This document shows, one piece after another, positions 1 through 7,579 of a DNA stretch of 64,000 bases. The notes under the pieces were generated by a model. The model was not told the DNA's origin. It saw nothing but the letters and a program-made list of their open reading frames with translations, and searched no databases. The stretch lies in assembly GCF_036248275.1 (NCBI RefSeq), contig NZ_CP109181.1, positions 2,666,001 through 2,730,000 of the forward strand, written 5' to 3'. Each line of letters begins with the position of its first letter. Position 1 is the first letter of the stretch. The DNA is from Streptomyces sp. NBC_01716. GTDB taxonomy: Bacteria > Actinomycetota > Actinomycetes > Streptomycetales > Streptomycetaceae. The translations under genes were made by a program, and so were the position numbers.

Positions 1-2353
1 GGGTCGGCGACGGGCTCGTCCTCGTCGGGGTGGGCCTGGTGTCGGACGGGTCCGGGTCCGGTGAGGTCGGGTCGTCGTCCGGGGACGAGGGGTCGTCCGA
101 CGGGGAGTTGTCCGGATCCGGGGTGCCGGGACCGCTCGTGGTGGGCGTCGGGGTGCCCGAGTCCGTCCTGGCCGGGACCCCGGCCGGCTTGGCCGGCTTC
201 TCCGTGTCCGCGTCCGTCGGCGTCGAGTCGTCGTATCCGGCGGTGCCGTCGTCGTCCGTCGAGTTGTCCGTCTGGACCCGGTCCGTGGGCGAGGTGTCGT
301 TGCCCGACGCCCCGAGTGTCACGACCGTGCCCAGTACGGCGGCGAGCACCGCGCCCGCGCCCGCGGCGACCAGGTTGCGGCGGGCGCCGCCCAGCACCGG
401 ACGGCGGCGGCGCGGCGCGGCGCCGCCCGTCGGCGGGGTGTCGTCGCGCCGGGTCACCAGCGTCATCCGGTCGTCCGGCGACCGCGGGTGGGACACGGGC
501 ACGATCATCGAGACGCCGCGCGACGGCGACACCGGCAGTTCGTCGTCCGCCCGGTGGTGGGGGACGACCACCGTGTTCCCGTTCTCACGGTCGCTGACCA
601 GGGCCAGCGCCCTGCGGCCGGACACCGTGCCCTGCTTGTCCGCCACCGCCCCGCGCATGCCGATGGAGGTCTCCAGTTCGGCGCGGGCCCGGTCCAGGCT
701 TCCGACGCAGAGCGCGAGAATCCCCAACTCGTGGTGGAAATACGCCTCTTCGGCGACCTCTCCGGCGATCCGCGCCGCCTCCTGGCCGATCCGCAGCGCG
801 CGCTCCCAGGCGCCCCAGTGCAGTCCCGCCATGAAGGCGGGCGCCGCGCCCCTGGCCAGCAGGACGGCGGAGCTCGCGTGCCCCGCCTCGCCGCTGGAGA
901 CCAGTGGCGTCATCGCGGCCAGCAGCGCGTCGGCCTCGGCAGAGGCCCGGCGCGCGGTGACCGACGGATGGCCGGCCCACCAGGTGAAGTGCTGGACGGC
1001 GACGTGCGCGCGGGACGTGGCCTCGTCGCCGTACCCCTGCGCCTCCAGTTGCGCGAGGGCTCCGGCGGCGAGCCGGTAGCGCGGGCCGACGGGTGAGAGC
1101 AGGCCGGCGCCCATCAGTTCGCCGACGGCGGCGTCGGCGTGGGTGTCGCCCACCAGGGCAGGCAGATGGGCCTGGTGCGGGACCTCGCCGCCGAGCGCGA
1201 CGGCGAAGCGCAAGGTCTCACGCGCGGCCTCGGAGAGCCGGGAGGCGAGCAGTGCGGCGGGCGCGGCGCCCTCGCCGAGGGTCGGCAGCGGGATGTCGTA
1301 CCCGTCGGCGGTGAGCCCGCCGTCATCGAACAGCCCGTCCTGGCCCGGCCCTTGGCCCTGCGGAGAGCCGGCCGGCTCATGGACGAAGACCCCGTCCGCC
1401 TCGTACGCCTCCGAGTCGCCGCGCAGCCGGTCGCGTCCGCGCAGCAGCGCCGCGGCCTGGACGAAGCGCTGCGGCAGTCCCTCGGACTCGAACCAGAGGT
1501 CACCGGCCCAGTTCGACTCCTCGTCGGTCAACGACCGCCCGGTGGCGCGCTCCAGCAGATCGAGCGAGGCTGCGCGGCCAAGTCCGCCGAGCAGGACCTC
1601 TTCGAGGGGCGAGCGCGAGATGGGGGCGTCCACGTCCGGCGTGACGGCGAGAAGGAAGGCGCATTCCGGTGCGGCGCCGAGGAGTTCGTCCAGCGGCTCG
1701 CCGCCGAATTCGAGGTCGTCCACGACGACGATCGCGCCGATGCCGCGGACCAGTTCCAACAGGCCCGCGCGGTCGGGGCGGTGGAGCGCGGACCGGTAGA
1801 CCGCCGCGTACAGCTCGTACAACAGCTCGGTGACGGTGCGGTGGTGGCCGGAGAGCCGTACGACCCCGTCCGGCGCGAGGTCCTCGCACTCGGCTGCGAC
1901 GGCCTCGATCAGTGAGGTACGGCCGGAGCCGGCGGAGCCGGTGAGCCGTACGGAGCGGCCGCGCCCCAGCAGTTCGGCCAGTCGCTCGCGCTCCTCCTGA
2001 CGCTCCAGCAGCGGGAGCGGAGGCGCGCCGGGGCCTGGCGGTATCGGCGGACGGCCGGCACGGCGCTGCTCGGCGCGCTCGTCGGCGTCGAGCCTGGCGG
2101 GGGTGGGCGGTTGCGATCCCGGCGGGCAGGGCTCGATCTCGCTGCCGTCGACCGGGTTGACGGTGATCAGGAAGTCGCCCGAGATCAGCTCGACGGTGCG
2201 CGCGGGCGCCGGGTGCGTCCCCCACGGGTTCGGCCGGTCCGCGGCTTCGGCGGCCCTGTCATCGGCGCGCCCGGCGCCCGCGGGACCTGTGCCCGTGGGA
2301 CCGGCACCCTCGGGACCTGGGTCCGCCGGATGGGTCGGGTCGGTCGGGTTCAT
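1..2353 (-). CDS. NTPase-domain membrane protein with disordered Pro/Thr/Ser/Asp tail (3' truncated by window)
   Basis: A 784-codon open frame runs from ATG at 2353-2351 off the left edge. The start is preceded by a GGGGGG-type Shine-Dalgarno about 7 nt upstream. Near residues 137-150 there is a P-loop (GSAGSGRTS) and about 40 residues later a hydrophobic strand ending in VVVDD, as in NB-ARC/STAND-like ATPases. An alpha-helical stretch rich in Ala/Glu/Leu follows (possible TPR-like repeats). Around residues 658-680 there is one hydrophobic segment (AGAGAVLAAVLGTVVTLGA), and after it a Thr/Pro/Ser/Asp-rich tail that must lie outside the cell if the N-terminus is cytoplasmic. The architecture suggests an ATP-driven signalling or regulatory protein; no DNA-binding domain is visible in the part shown. 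It lies upstream of and co-oriented with the STAS gene order (STAS gene is transcribed first). Function is not known; confidence is high for the gene and low for a role. Confidence 0.85.
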   Translation of the reverse strand, partial: MNPTDPTHPADPGPEGAGPTGTGPAGAGRADDRAAEAADRPNPWGTHPAPARTVELISGDFLITVNPVDGSEIEPCPPGSQPPTPARLDADERAEQRRAGRPPIPPGPGAPPLPLLERQEERERLAELLGRGRSVRLTGSAGSGRTSLIEAVAAECEDLAPDGVVRLSGHHRTVTELLYELYAAVYRSALHRPDRAGLLELVRGIGAIVVVDDLEFGGEPLDELLGAAPECAFLLAVTPDVDAPISRSPLEEVLLGGLGRAASLDLLERATGRSLTDEESNWAGDLWFESEGLPQRFVQAAALLRGRDRLRGDSEAYEADGVFVHEPAGSPQGQGPGQDGLFDDGGLTADGYDIPLPTLGEGAAPAALLASRLSEAARETLRFAVALGGEVPHQAHLPALVGDTHADAAVGELMGAGLLSPVGPRYRLAAGALAQLEAQGYGDEATSRAHVAVQHFTWWAGHPSVTARRASAEADALLAAMTPLVSSGEAGHASSAVLLARGAAPAFMAGLHWGAWERALRIGQEAARIAGEVAEEAYFHHELGILALCVGSLDRARAELETSIGMRGAVADKQGTVSGRRALALVSDRENGNTVVVPHHRADDELPVSPSRGVSMIVPVSHPRSPDDRMTLVTRRDDTPPTGGAAPRRRRPVLGGARRNLVAAGAGAVLAAVLGTVVTLGASGNDTSPTDRVQTDNSTDDDGTAGYDDSTPTDADTEKPAKPAGVPARTDSGTPTPTTSGPGTPDPDNSPSDDPSSPDDDPTSPDPDPSDTRPTPTRTSPSPT

Positions 2354-2582
2354 CGTCAAAGCCCCCCAGATCGTGGCGTGCGGTTGCTCTCCCGGCCTCG
2401 CACGCCCCGCTGTCACTTCTGGTCCGGTGCCCGCCGTGTGGGTCGGCCGACGGCCGAAACCCTAAACCTCCGCACAGTATCCAGGAACAGCCGGGGTGCC
2501 ACCTCGTCCGAGACGTCACGGTCTCGTGAGGATTGTGCGTGGCCCGGCGGGCGGTGCCGGAGGGCCGGACAGCTCGGAACGG

Positions 2583-2906
2583 TCAGACGCGCGGAAGCGA
2601 TTCTGCTGCGATGCCGCCCTCGATGGCGAGGATGCGGTGCAGCCGCGTGGCCACCAGCAGACGCTGCATCTGGGCGGGCACACCGCGCAGGACGAGTCTG
2701 CGACCGCACCGGCCGGCCCGCCGGTGCGCGCCCATGATGACGCCGAGGCCCGTGGCGTCCCAGGAATCGAGTCCGGTCAGATCGAGCACCAGGTCGCCGG
2801 CTCCGTCGTCGACAGCCGTGTGCAGGACCGTACGGGCGTCCGCCGCGCTGCGGACGTCGAGGCGGCCCTCGACGACCAGCTCGGCGTGGTCGCCCCTGAT
2901 GTACAT
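2583..2906 (-). CDS. STAS-domain anti-sigma factor antagonist (BldG/SpoIIAA-like)
   Basis: 107 residues, a single STAS domain. The start at 2906 (MYIRGDHAEL) is chosen because GGGGAG lies 6 nt upstream and the product begins at the first STAS strand; a longer frame upstream looks non-coding. The phospho-acceptor region reads DSWDATGLG, so Thr stands where SpoIIAA has the phosphorylated Ser of DSSGLG; Thr is compatible with partner-switching kinases. By family, such proteins bind an anti-sigma kinase in their unphosphorylated form and free a sigma factor. No anti-sigma kinase or sigma gene is adjacent; the next gene downstream is the P-loop membrane protein. Partner unknown. Confidence 0.85.
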   Translation of the reverse strand: MYIRGDHAELVVEGRLDVRSAADARTVLHTAVDDGAGDLVLDLTGLDSWDATGLGVIMGAHRRAGRCGRRLVLRGVPAQMQRLLVATRLHRILAIEGGIAAESLPRV

Positions 2907-3087
2907 ATGCGCTCCCCGAATGCTTATGTGCTCCGCGTCGGTCTTCTCTGTGTTTGTGCGATGTCTTTGTGCAACAACTGACAGCCCTGCGGCCGAGGAA
3001 GTTGCCGTCCGTGAGCGAACTGATACCGAATTCACCCGGTGGAGTGAGGGCGGGCGGTCGATGTGGCCCAGTGCCCACCGGACGCGG

Positions 3088-3936
3088 TCAGTGCTTGTAG
3101 AAGCCCTGCCCGCTCTTGCGCCCGATGTCACCCGCGTCCACCATCCGGCGCATCAGCTCGGGCGCCGCGAACTTCTCGTCCTGCGACTCCGTATAGATGT
3201 TGTCGGCGGCGTGCAGCAGGATGTCGATGCCCGTGAGGTCGGCGGTGGCGAGCGGCCCCATGGCGTGGCCGAAGCCGAGCTTGCACGCGATGTCGATGTC
3301 CTCGGCCGTGGCGACGCCCGACTCCTGGAGCTTGGCGGCCTCGACGACCAGGGCGGTGATCAGGCGGGTGGTGACGAAGCCCGCGACGTCACGGTTGACG
3401 ACGATGCAGGTCTTGCCGACCGATTCGGCGAACTCCCGTGTGGTGGCGAGGGTTTCGTCGCTGGTCTTGTAGCCGCGTACCAGTTCGCAGAGGTTCATCA
3501 TCGGCACGGGCGAGAAGAAGTGCGCGCCCACGACCCGTTCGGGGCGCGTCGTCGCCGCGGCGATCTTGGTGATCGGGATGGCCGAGGTGTTGGAGGCGAG
3601 GACGGTGTCGTCACGTACGAGCTTGTCGAGCGTCCGGAAGATCTCGTGCTTGATGTCGAGCTTCTCGAAGACGGCCTCGACGACGATGTCGGCGTCGGCC
3701 GCGGCGTCCAGGTCGGTGGTCGTGGTGATCCGGGCGAGCGCGGCGTCCGCGTCCGCCTCTTCGAGCTTGCCCTTGGTGACGAACTTGGCGTACGAGGCGC
3801 GGATCGCGTCCCTGCCACGGGTCAGGGCCCCGTCGGTCACATCCCGGAGTACGACATCCCAGCCGGCCTGGGCCGAGACCTGCGCGATTCCGGCCCCCAT
3901 GAGTCCGGCACCGATGACGGCGAGCTTCCTGGCCAC
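3088..3936 (-). CDS. 3-hydroxybutyryl-CoA dehydrogenase (3-hydroxyacyl-CoA dehydrogenase family)
   Basis: 282 residues, normal for the single-domain bacterial enzyme. It reversibly oxidises (S)-3-hydroxyacyl-CoA to 3-ketoacyl-CoA with NAD(P). The N-terminal Rossmann fold has the motif VIGAGLMGAGIAQ (residues 7-19), then the signature HFFSPVPMMNLCELV with the catalytic His region around 138-152, and the C-terminal dimerisation domain ends GQGFYKH. The start is GTG at 3936 with AGGGG 7 nt upstream. It is monocistronic as far as can be seen, divergent from the cobalamin adenosyltransferase across 288 bp. Possible roles are butyrate/PHB-type metabolism or extender-unit supply; the sequence does not decide between them. 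A hbdA/fadB2-type name would fit. Confidence 0.93.
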   Translation of the reverse strand: MARKLAVIGAGLMGAGIAQVSAQAGWDVVLRDVTDGALTRGRDAIRASYAKFVTKGKLEEADADAALARITTTTDLDAAADADIVVEAVFEKLDIKHEIFRTLDKLVRDDTVLASNTSAIPITKIAAATTRPERVVGAHFFSPVPMMNLCELVRGYKTSDETLATTREFAESVGKTCIVVNRDVAGFVTTRLITALVVEAAKLQESGVATAEDIDIACKLGFGHAMGPLATADLTGIDILLHAADNIYTESQDEKFAAPELMRRMVDAGDIGRKSGQGFYKH

Positions 3937-4212
3937 GACGTACCCCTTGATTTCCGCTGCGGACCCACGCGCGGCTTAACACGCGCTTTACATTGTTCCT
4001 GCCCGGAGGTTATCGGTCGTGAGCTGCCCTGTGGTGATGAAGAGATGCGCGTCACGTCTCACATGACGGACATCACATCCGCGGGCGCGCCGGGGCGCCC
4101 ATCAGCCTTGCCGTACCGCGTACTTGGGCACCTTTTCGCCCGGCACTTCCCCGATGTCGTTCCGTGTGGCCGGCGCCCCATCGTGCCTCCCACCGGGGGC
4201 CGGCGCACGGCC

Positions 4213-4218
4213 TAGGGT
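4213..4218 (+). promoter_or_regulatory. -10 hexamer of a leaderless promoter for the adenosyltransferase
   Basis: TAGGGT is followed by exactly six bases and then the ATG at 4225. This is the spacing of actinobacterial leaderless promoters, and no Shine-Dalgarno is visible. Inference from spacing only. Confidence 0.55.
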
Positions 4219-4224
4219 GATGGC

Positions 4225-4797
4225 ATGGTCAATCTGACGCGTATCTACACACGCACCGGCGACAAGGGCACCACGGCGCTCGGCGACATGAGCCGGACCG
4301 CCAAGACCGATCCGCGGATCGCCGCCTACGCCGACGCCAACGAGGCCAACGCCGTCATCGGTACGGCGATCGCTCTGGGGCAGCTCAGGGACGACGTCGT
4401 GAAGGTCCTCGTCCGGGTCCAGAACGACCTCTTCGACGTCGGCGCCGACCTCTCCACACCGGTCGTCGAGGCACCGGAGTACCCGCCGCTGCGGGTCGAG
4501 CAGACGTACATCGACAAGCTGGAGTCGGACTGCGACCGCTTCCTGGAGGAGGTCGAGAAGCTGCGGAGCTTCATCCTGCCCGGCGGTACCGCGGGGGCGG
4601 CGCTGCTGCACCAGGCGTGCACCGTCGTACGGCGCGCGGAGCGCTCGACGTGGGGGGCGTTCGAGACGCACGGGGAGACCATGAACCCGCTGACGGCGAC
4701 GTATCTCAACCGGCTCTCCGACCTCCTGTTCATCCTGGCCAGGGTGGCCAACAAGGAGGTCGGAGACGTGCTGTGGGTGCCGGGCGGCGAGCGCTGA
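4225..4797 (+). CDS. PduO-type cob(I)yrinic acid a,c-diamide adenosyltransferase
   Basis: 190 residues, full length for the PduO/MMAB family. It transfers the 5'-deoxyadenosyl group from ATP to cob(I)alamin to make adenosylcobalamin. Family landmarks are the N-terminal ATP-binding stretch TRIYTRTGDKGTTALGD (residues 4-20), the middle helix with DLFDVGADLSTP, and the C-terminal RRAERSTW...NRLSDLLFILARVAN motif (about 139-178). The 3' end is only 3 bp from the stop of the convergent membrane-protein gene, with no room for a separate terminator. It likely serves the adenosylcobalamin-dependent mutases and ribonucleotide reductase of the cell. Confidence 0.94.
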   Translation: MVNLTRIYTRTGDKGTTALGDMSRTAKTDPRIAAYADANEANAVIGTAIALGQLRDDVVKVLVRVQNDLFDVGADLSTPVVEAPEYPPLRVEQTYIDKLESDCDRFLEEVEKLRSFILPGGTAGAALLHQACTVVRRAERSTWGAFETHGETMNPLTATYLNRLSDLLFILARVANKEVGDVLWVPGGER

Positions 4798-4800
4798 CGC

Positions 4801-5379
4801 CTATCGGTCGCTGTAGGAGCTGGGCCGCTCCGCCGGCGCGTGGCCTGTCGGGTCCTTCTTCGGGAAGAGCGTGTAGCCGATCGCGATCACGAGGTTGATC
4901 CCGATCACGAAGACCATCTTCTGCTGCCACATCTGGAGCGACCCGATGTCCCCGTCGGAGCCGACGTACCAGATCGCGGACTGGAGCAGACCGATCGCGA
5001 TGGCCGAGGCGGCCACCCAGCGGGCCGCCGTCCTCCACTCGTGGACGGCGCGCGCCCTGCCGTACTTCGGCGGCCTCACCGGCGGCGGACCGCCCGCGAA
5101 GCGGTGGGCGAAGCGCGCGTCGGCCCACTTGATCAGCTCCGGGCCGAGGGCCACCGAGAAGCCGATGTACACCGCGGCCAGCCCGTGCTTCCAGTCGGGT
5201 TCCGCGCCGTTCTTGAGGTCGATCGCCGTCACGACCAGCAGCAGGACCTCCAGCAGCGGCTCGCACAGCAGCACCGCGACCGACGCGCGGGGCATCCTGG
5301 CGAAGTAGCGCAAGGACAGTCCGAGGCCCAGCAGCACCCAGAATCCGACCTCACAGATGATGATCAGCGTGACGATCAC
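4801..5379 (-). CDS. Conserved integral membrane protein, unknown function
   Basis: 192 residues from GTG at 5379, chosen because GGAAGGGGG lies 5-12 nt upstream (a much longer same-frame ORF upstream is the shadow of the sensor kinase). About five hydrophobic segments are visible: residues 2-25, 33-55, 65-85, 120-140 and 150-170. The Cys of LLCEPLLEVLLL lies inside the second. A charged loop (KYGRARAVHEWRTAARW) separates the third and fourth. The C-terminus is polar. No catalytic motif was recognised. It ends 3 bp from the stop of the cobalamin adenosyltransferase gene. Confidence 0.8.
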   Translation of the reverse strand: MIVTLIIICEVGFWVLLGLGLSLRYFARMPRASVAVLLCEPLLEVLLLVVTAIDLKNGAEPDWKHGLAAVYIGFSVALGPELIKWADARFAHRFAGGPPPVRPPKYGRARAVHEWRTAARWVAASAIAIGLLQSAIWYVGSDGDIGSLQMWQQKMVFVIGINLVIAIGYTLFPKKDPTGHAPAERPSSYSDR

Positions 5380-5478
5380 GTCAGCCCCCTTCCGGCCCGG
5401 TTCAGGCTCACTCCAAGCCTCCCGCCGGTCCGGGCGCCGATCGTCGTCGGCAGTGACGAACCATGACTGCATCCTTCG

Positions 5479-6741
5479 ATGTACCGCGGCCTCGCCCGGT
5501 ACGTGGAGGTACCCGCGCGCGGCGCCGTGTTTGATGGAGGAGTGACCGCAATCGCGCGCCCGCACCGGGACGACGTCCTCATCTCGGCGGCCGGCCTCCT
5601 CGGCGGCCTGCTGCTGTGGTCGGCCGGGCTGCGCCTGTCGCCCGGCCGGCCTCTGGGAGACTCCTGGGAACTGGTGCCGCTCGCCGTGATGGCCGGCGCC
5701 ACGCTGCTGCGCCGGACAGCGCCCCGTACCTCGCTGACGATCGCCACGCTCGCCGTCGTCGCCGACCAGTTCACCTCGGGCAGCCTGGCGACGGTCGCGC
5801 TCTTCACGGACGTCGTGTACGCGGCGGTCCTGTACGGGTCCCCGTCCGCGGCCCGCCGTATCCCGTGGAGTACGGCGCTGATCACCGTCCTCGTGAGCAT
5901 CGGCTCCGTCGCGTGGCTGCGCTCGGCGGAGGGTCTTCTCCTCGGCGCGGTCGTGGCCATCGTCGCCTTCGCCCCCGCCACCACCGGGGTGCTGGTGCGC
6001 AACCACCGCGACGCCGCCGAGGCGGCCAGGTTGCGGGCCCAGCAGACCGCGCTGCTCGCGGAGATCGACCGCACCCAGGCCGTGACGGCCGAGCGCGCGC
6101 GGATGGCCCGTGAGCTGCACGACATGGTCGCCAACCATCTGTCGGCCATCGCGATCCACTCCACCGCCGCGCTCTCCCTCCACGACGCGCGCACCACCGA
6201 GGACGCGCTGGCGGTGATCCGGGAGAACAGCGTCGCCGGACTGGCGGAGATGCGGCGGCTGATCGGGCTGTTGCGGGACAGCGGCGACGACCGGAAGCCG
6301 GCCCCGGCGCCGACGCTGGGGGCGCTCGACTCGCTCGTGGAGCAGGCGCGTACGACCGGCGCGTCCAGCGGGCTCACGTTCGTGCTGGAGGACCGTCGGG
6401 GCGAGGATGCGCCGCTGCCGGCGCCGGTGGAGATGGCCGCGTACCGCATCGTCCAGGAGTCGCTGACCAACGCGCTCAAGCACGCGCCGCGCGGCCTGGT
6501 GACGGTCTGTCTGGAACGCTCGCGGCGCGCTCTGCGCGTCGAGGTCGTCAGCCCGTACGGCGACCGGCCGGGCCCCCGCGCACCGGGCTCCGGCGCGGGG
6601 CTGGTCGGGATGCGGGAGCGAGTCGCGCTGCTGGACGGCGAGTTCGGGGCCGGACCGGTCACGGCGGACGACGGGGCCGGGCCGAAGACATGGCGGGTAC
6701 GGGCGGAACTGCCCGTCCAGGAGAGGGGCGGCACTTCATGA
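5479..6741 (+). CDS. Two-component sensor histidine kinase (HPK7/NarX-type)
   Basis: Up to 420 residues. Several transmembrane segments occupy the first 160 residues. The DHp domain has the phospho-acceptor His in ARELHDMVANHLSAI (His214 from this start), and the C-terminal HATPase_c domain has an N-box around SLTNALKHAP and a glycine-rich GSGAGLVGMRERV. This is the HisKA_3 class that pairs with LuxR-type regulators, which fits the next gene, joined by an ATGA overlap. The start is uncertain: ATG 5479 has no clear ribosome site, while GTG 5542 has GGAGG directly before it (1 nt spacing) and is preceded by AT-ending codons suggesting leader sequence. The signal is unknown; the chitinase gene downstream is a possible but unproven target. 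Confidence 0.9.
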   Translation: MYRGLARYVEVPARGAVFDGGVTAIARPHRDDVLISAAGLLGGLLLWSAGLRLSPGRPLGDSWELVPLAVMAGATLLRRTAPRTSLTIATLAVVADQFTSGSLATVALFTDVVYAAVLYGSPSAARRIPWSTALITVLVSIGSVAWLRSAEGLLLGAVVAIVAFAPATTGVLVRNHRDAAEAARLRAQQTALLAEIDRTQAVTAERARMARELHDMVANHLSAIAIHSTAALSLHDARTTEDALAVIRENSVAGLAEMRRLIGLLRDSGDDRKPAPAPTLGALDSLVEQARTTGASSGLTFVLEDRRGEDAPLPAPVEMAAYRIVQESLTNALKHAPRGLVTVCLERSRRALRVEVVSPYGDRPGPRAPGSGAGLVGMRERVALLDGEFGAGPVTADDGAGPKTWRVRAELPVQERGGTS

Positions 6742-7388
6742 CGATCCGGGTTCTGGTGGCCGAGGACCAGTCGGCGGTGCGCGCGGGGCTCGTGCTGATC
6801 CTGCGCAGCTCGCCGGAGATCGAGGTCGTCGGCGAGGCGGGGGACGGCGAGGAGGCCGTCCGGCTGGCCCGTGAACTCCGCCCGGACCTGGTGCTGATGG
6901 ATGTGCAGATGCCCCGGCTCGACGGGGTGTCGGCGACCCGGCAGGTGGTCGGCGAGAAGCTGGCCGACGTCCTCGTACTGACGACGTTCGACCTCGACGA
7001 GTACGTCTTCGGCGCGCTGCGCGCCGGGGCCTCCGGGTTCCTGCTGAAGAACACCGAGGCGAAGGCCCTGATCGAGGCGGTGCGGACGGTGGCGCGCGGC
7101 GAGGGGCTGATCGCACCGGCCGTGACGCGGCGGCTGATCGCGGAGTTCGCCGCCCCGAAGGCCGTACGGTCGCCGGACGCACCGGATCTCTCGGTGCTGG
7201 ACGCGCTCACCCGGCGCGAGCGCGAGGTGCTGTCGAGTCTGGGCGACGGGCTGTCGAACGCGGAGATCGCGGTACGGCTCGACATGGCCGAGGCGACGGT
7301 CAAGACGCATGTGAGCAGGCTGCTGGGCAAGCTGGAGCTGCGCAGCCGGGTGCAAGCGGCGGTGCTGGCACAAGAGTTGGGGATCTGA
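6738..7388 (+). CDS. NarL/LuxR-family response regulator
   Basis: 216 residues. The receiver domain has the acidic pair Glu9-Asp10 and phospho-acceptor Asp55 in LVLMDVQMPRLDG; the C-terminal LuxR helix-turn-helix reads LTRREREVLSSL...NAEIAVRLDMAEATVKTHV. ATG 6738 is chosen over an upstream in-frame ATG because the receiver begins there, GAGAGGGG precedes it, and it overlaps the kinase stop as ATGA, implying translational coupling and one operon. The regulator should be phosphorylated by the upstream kinase and bind DNA as a dimer. Targets are unknown. Confidence 0.93.
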   Translation: MTIRVLVAEDQSAVRAGLVLILRSSPEIEVVGEAGDGEEAVRLARELRPDLVLMDVQMPRLDGVSATRQVVGEKLADVLVLTTFDLDEYVFGALRAGASGFLLKNTEAKALIEAVRTVARGEGLIAPAVTRRLIAEFAAPKAVRSPDAPDLSVLDALTRREREVLSSLGDGLSNAEIAVRLDMAEATVKTHVSRLLGKLELRSRVQAAVLAQELGI

Positions 7389-7439
7389 ACGGACACCGGG
7401 CCGGGGACGTACCTGGTGACGTACCCGACCTGTCACCTT

Positions 7440-7472
7440 TGGTCTGGACCTATTGACGATTGGTCCAGACCT
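7440..7472 (+). promoter_or_regulatory. Two 12-bp direct repeats of the chitinase promoter (DasR-type sites)
   Basis: TGGTCTGGACCT at 7440-7451 and TGGTCCAGACCT at 7461-7472, with 21-bp periodicity (two helical turns). They match the pair of repeats known upstream of Streptomyces chitinase genes, which overlap the DasR operator consensus (ACTGGTCTAGACCAGT). They flank and overlap the -35 region of the promoter, so repression by DasR and release by glucosamine-6-phosphate is the expected control. The repeats are seen directly; DasR binding is inferred from the family. Confidence 0.88.
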
Positions 7473-7481
7473 CCTTACTCT
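7453..7481 (+). promoter_or_regulatory. Probable chiC promoter (-35 TTGACG, 17 bp, -10 TACTCT)
   Basis: TTGACG at 7453-7458, then 17 bp, then TACTCT at 7476-7481. The -35 box lies between the two direct repeats and the second repeat fills the spacer, so a bound repressor would block RNA polymerase. About 100 bp separate it from the TTG start of chiC. Confidence 0.6.
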
Positions 7482-7579
7482 CACGCCACTGACTAGTGCG
7501 CGAGCTGTCGCAAGAGTCGGGTCAAACGGACCATCCGGACCATCCCCGAACTGCTCTGCACTCACCAGAGGAGTACCCC

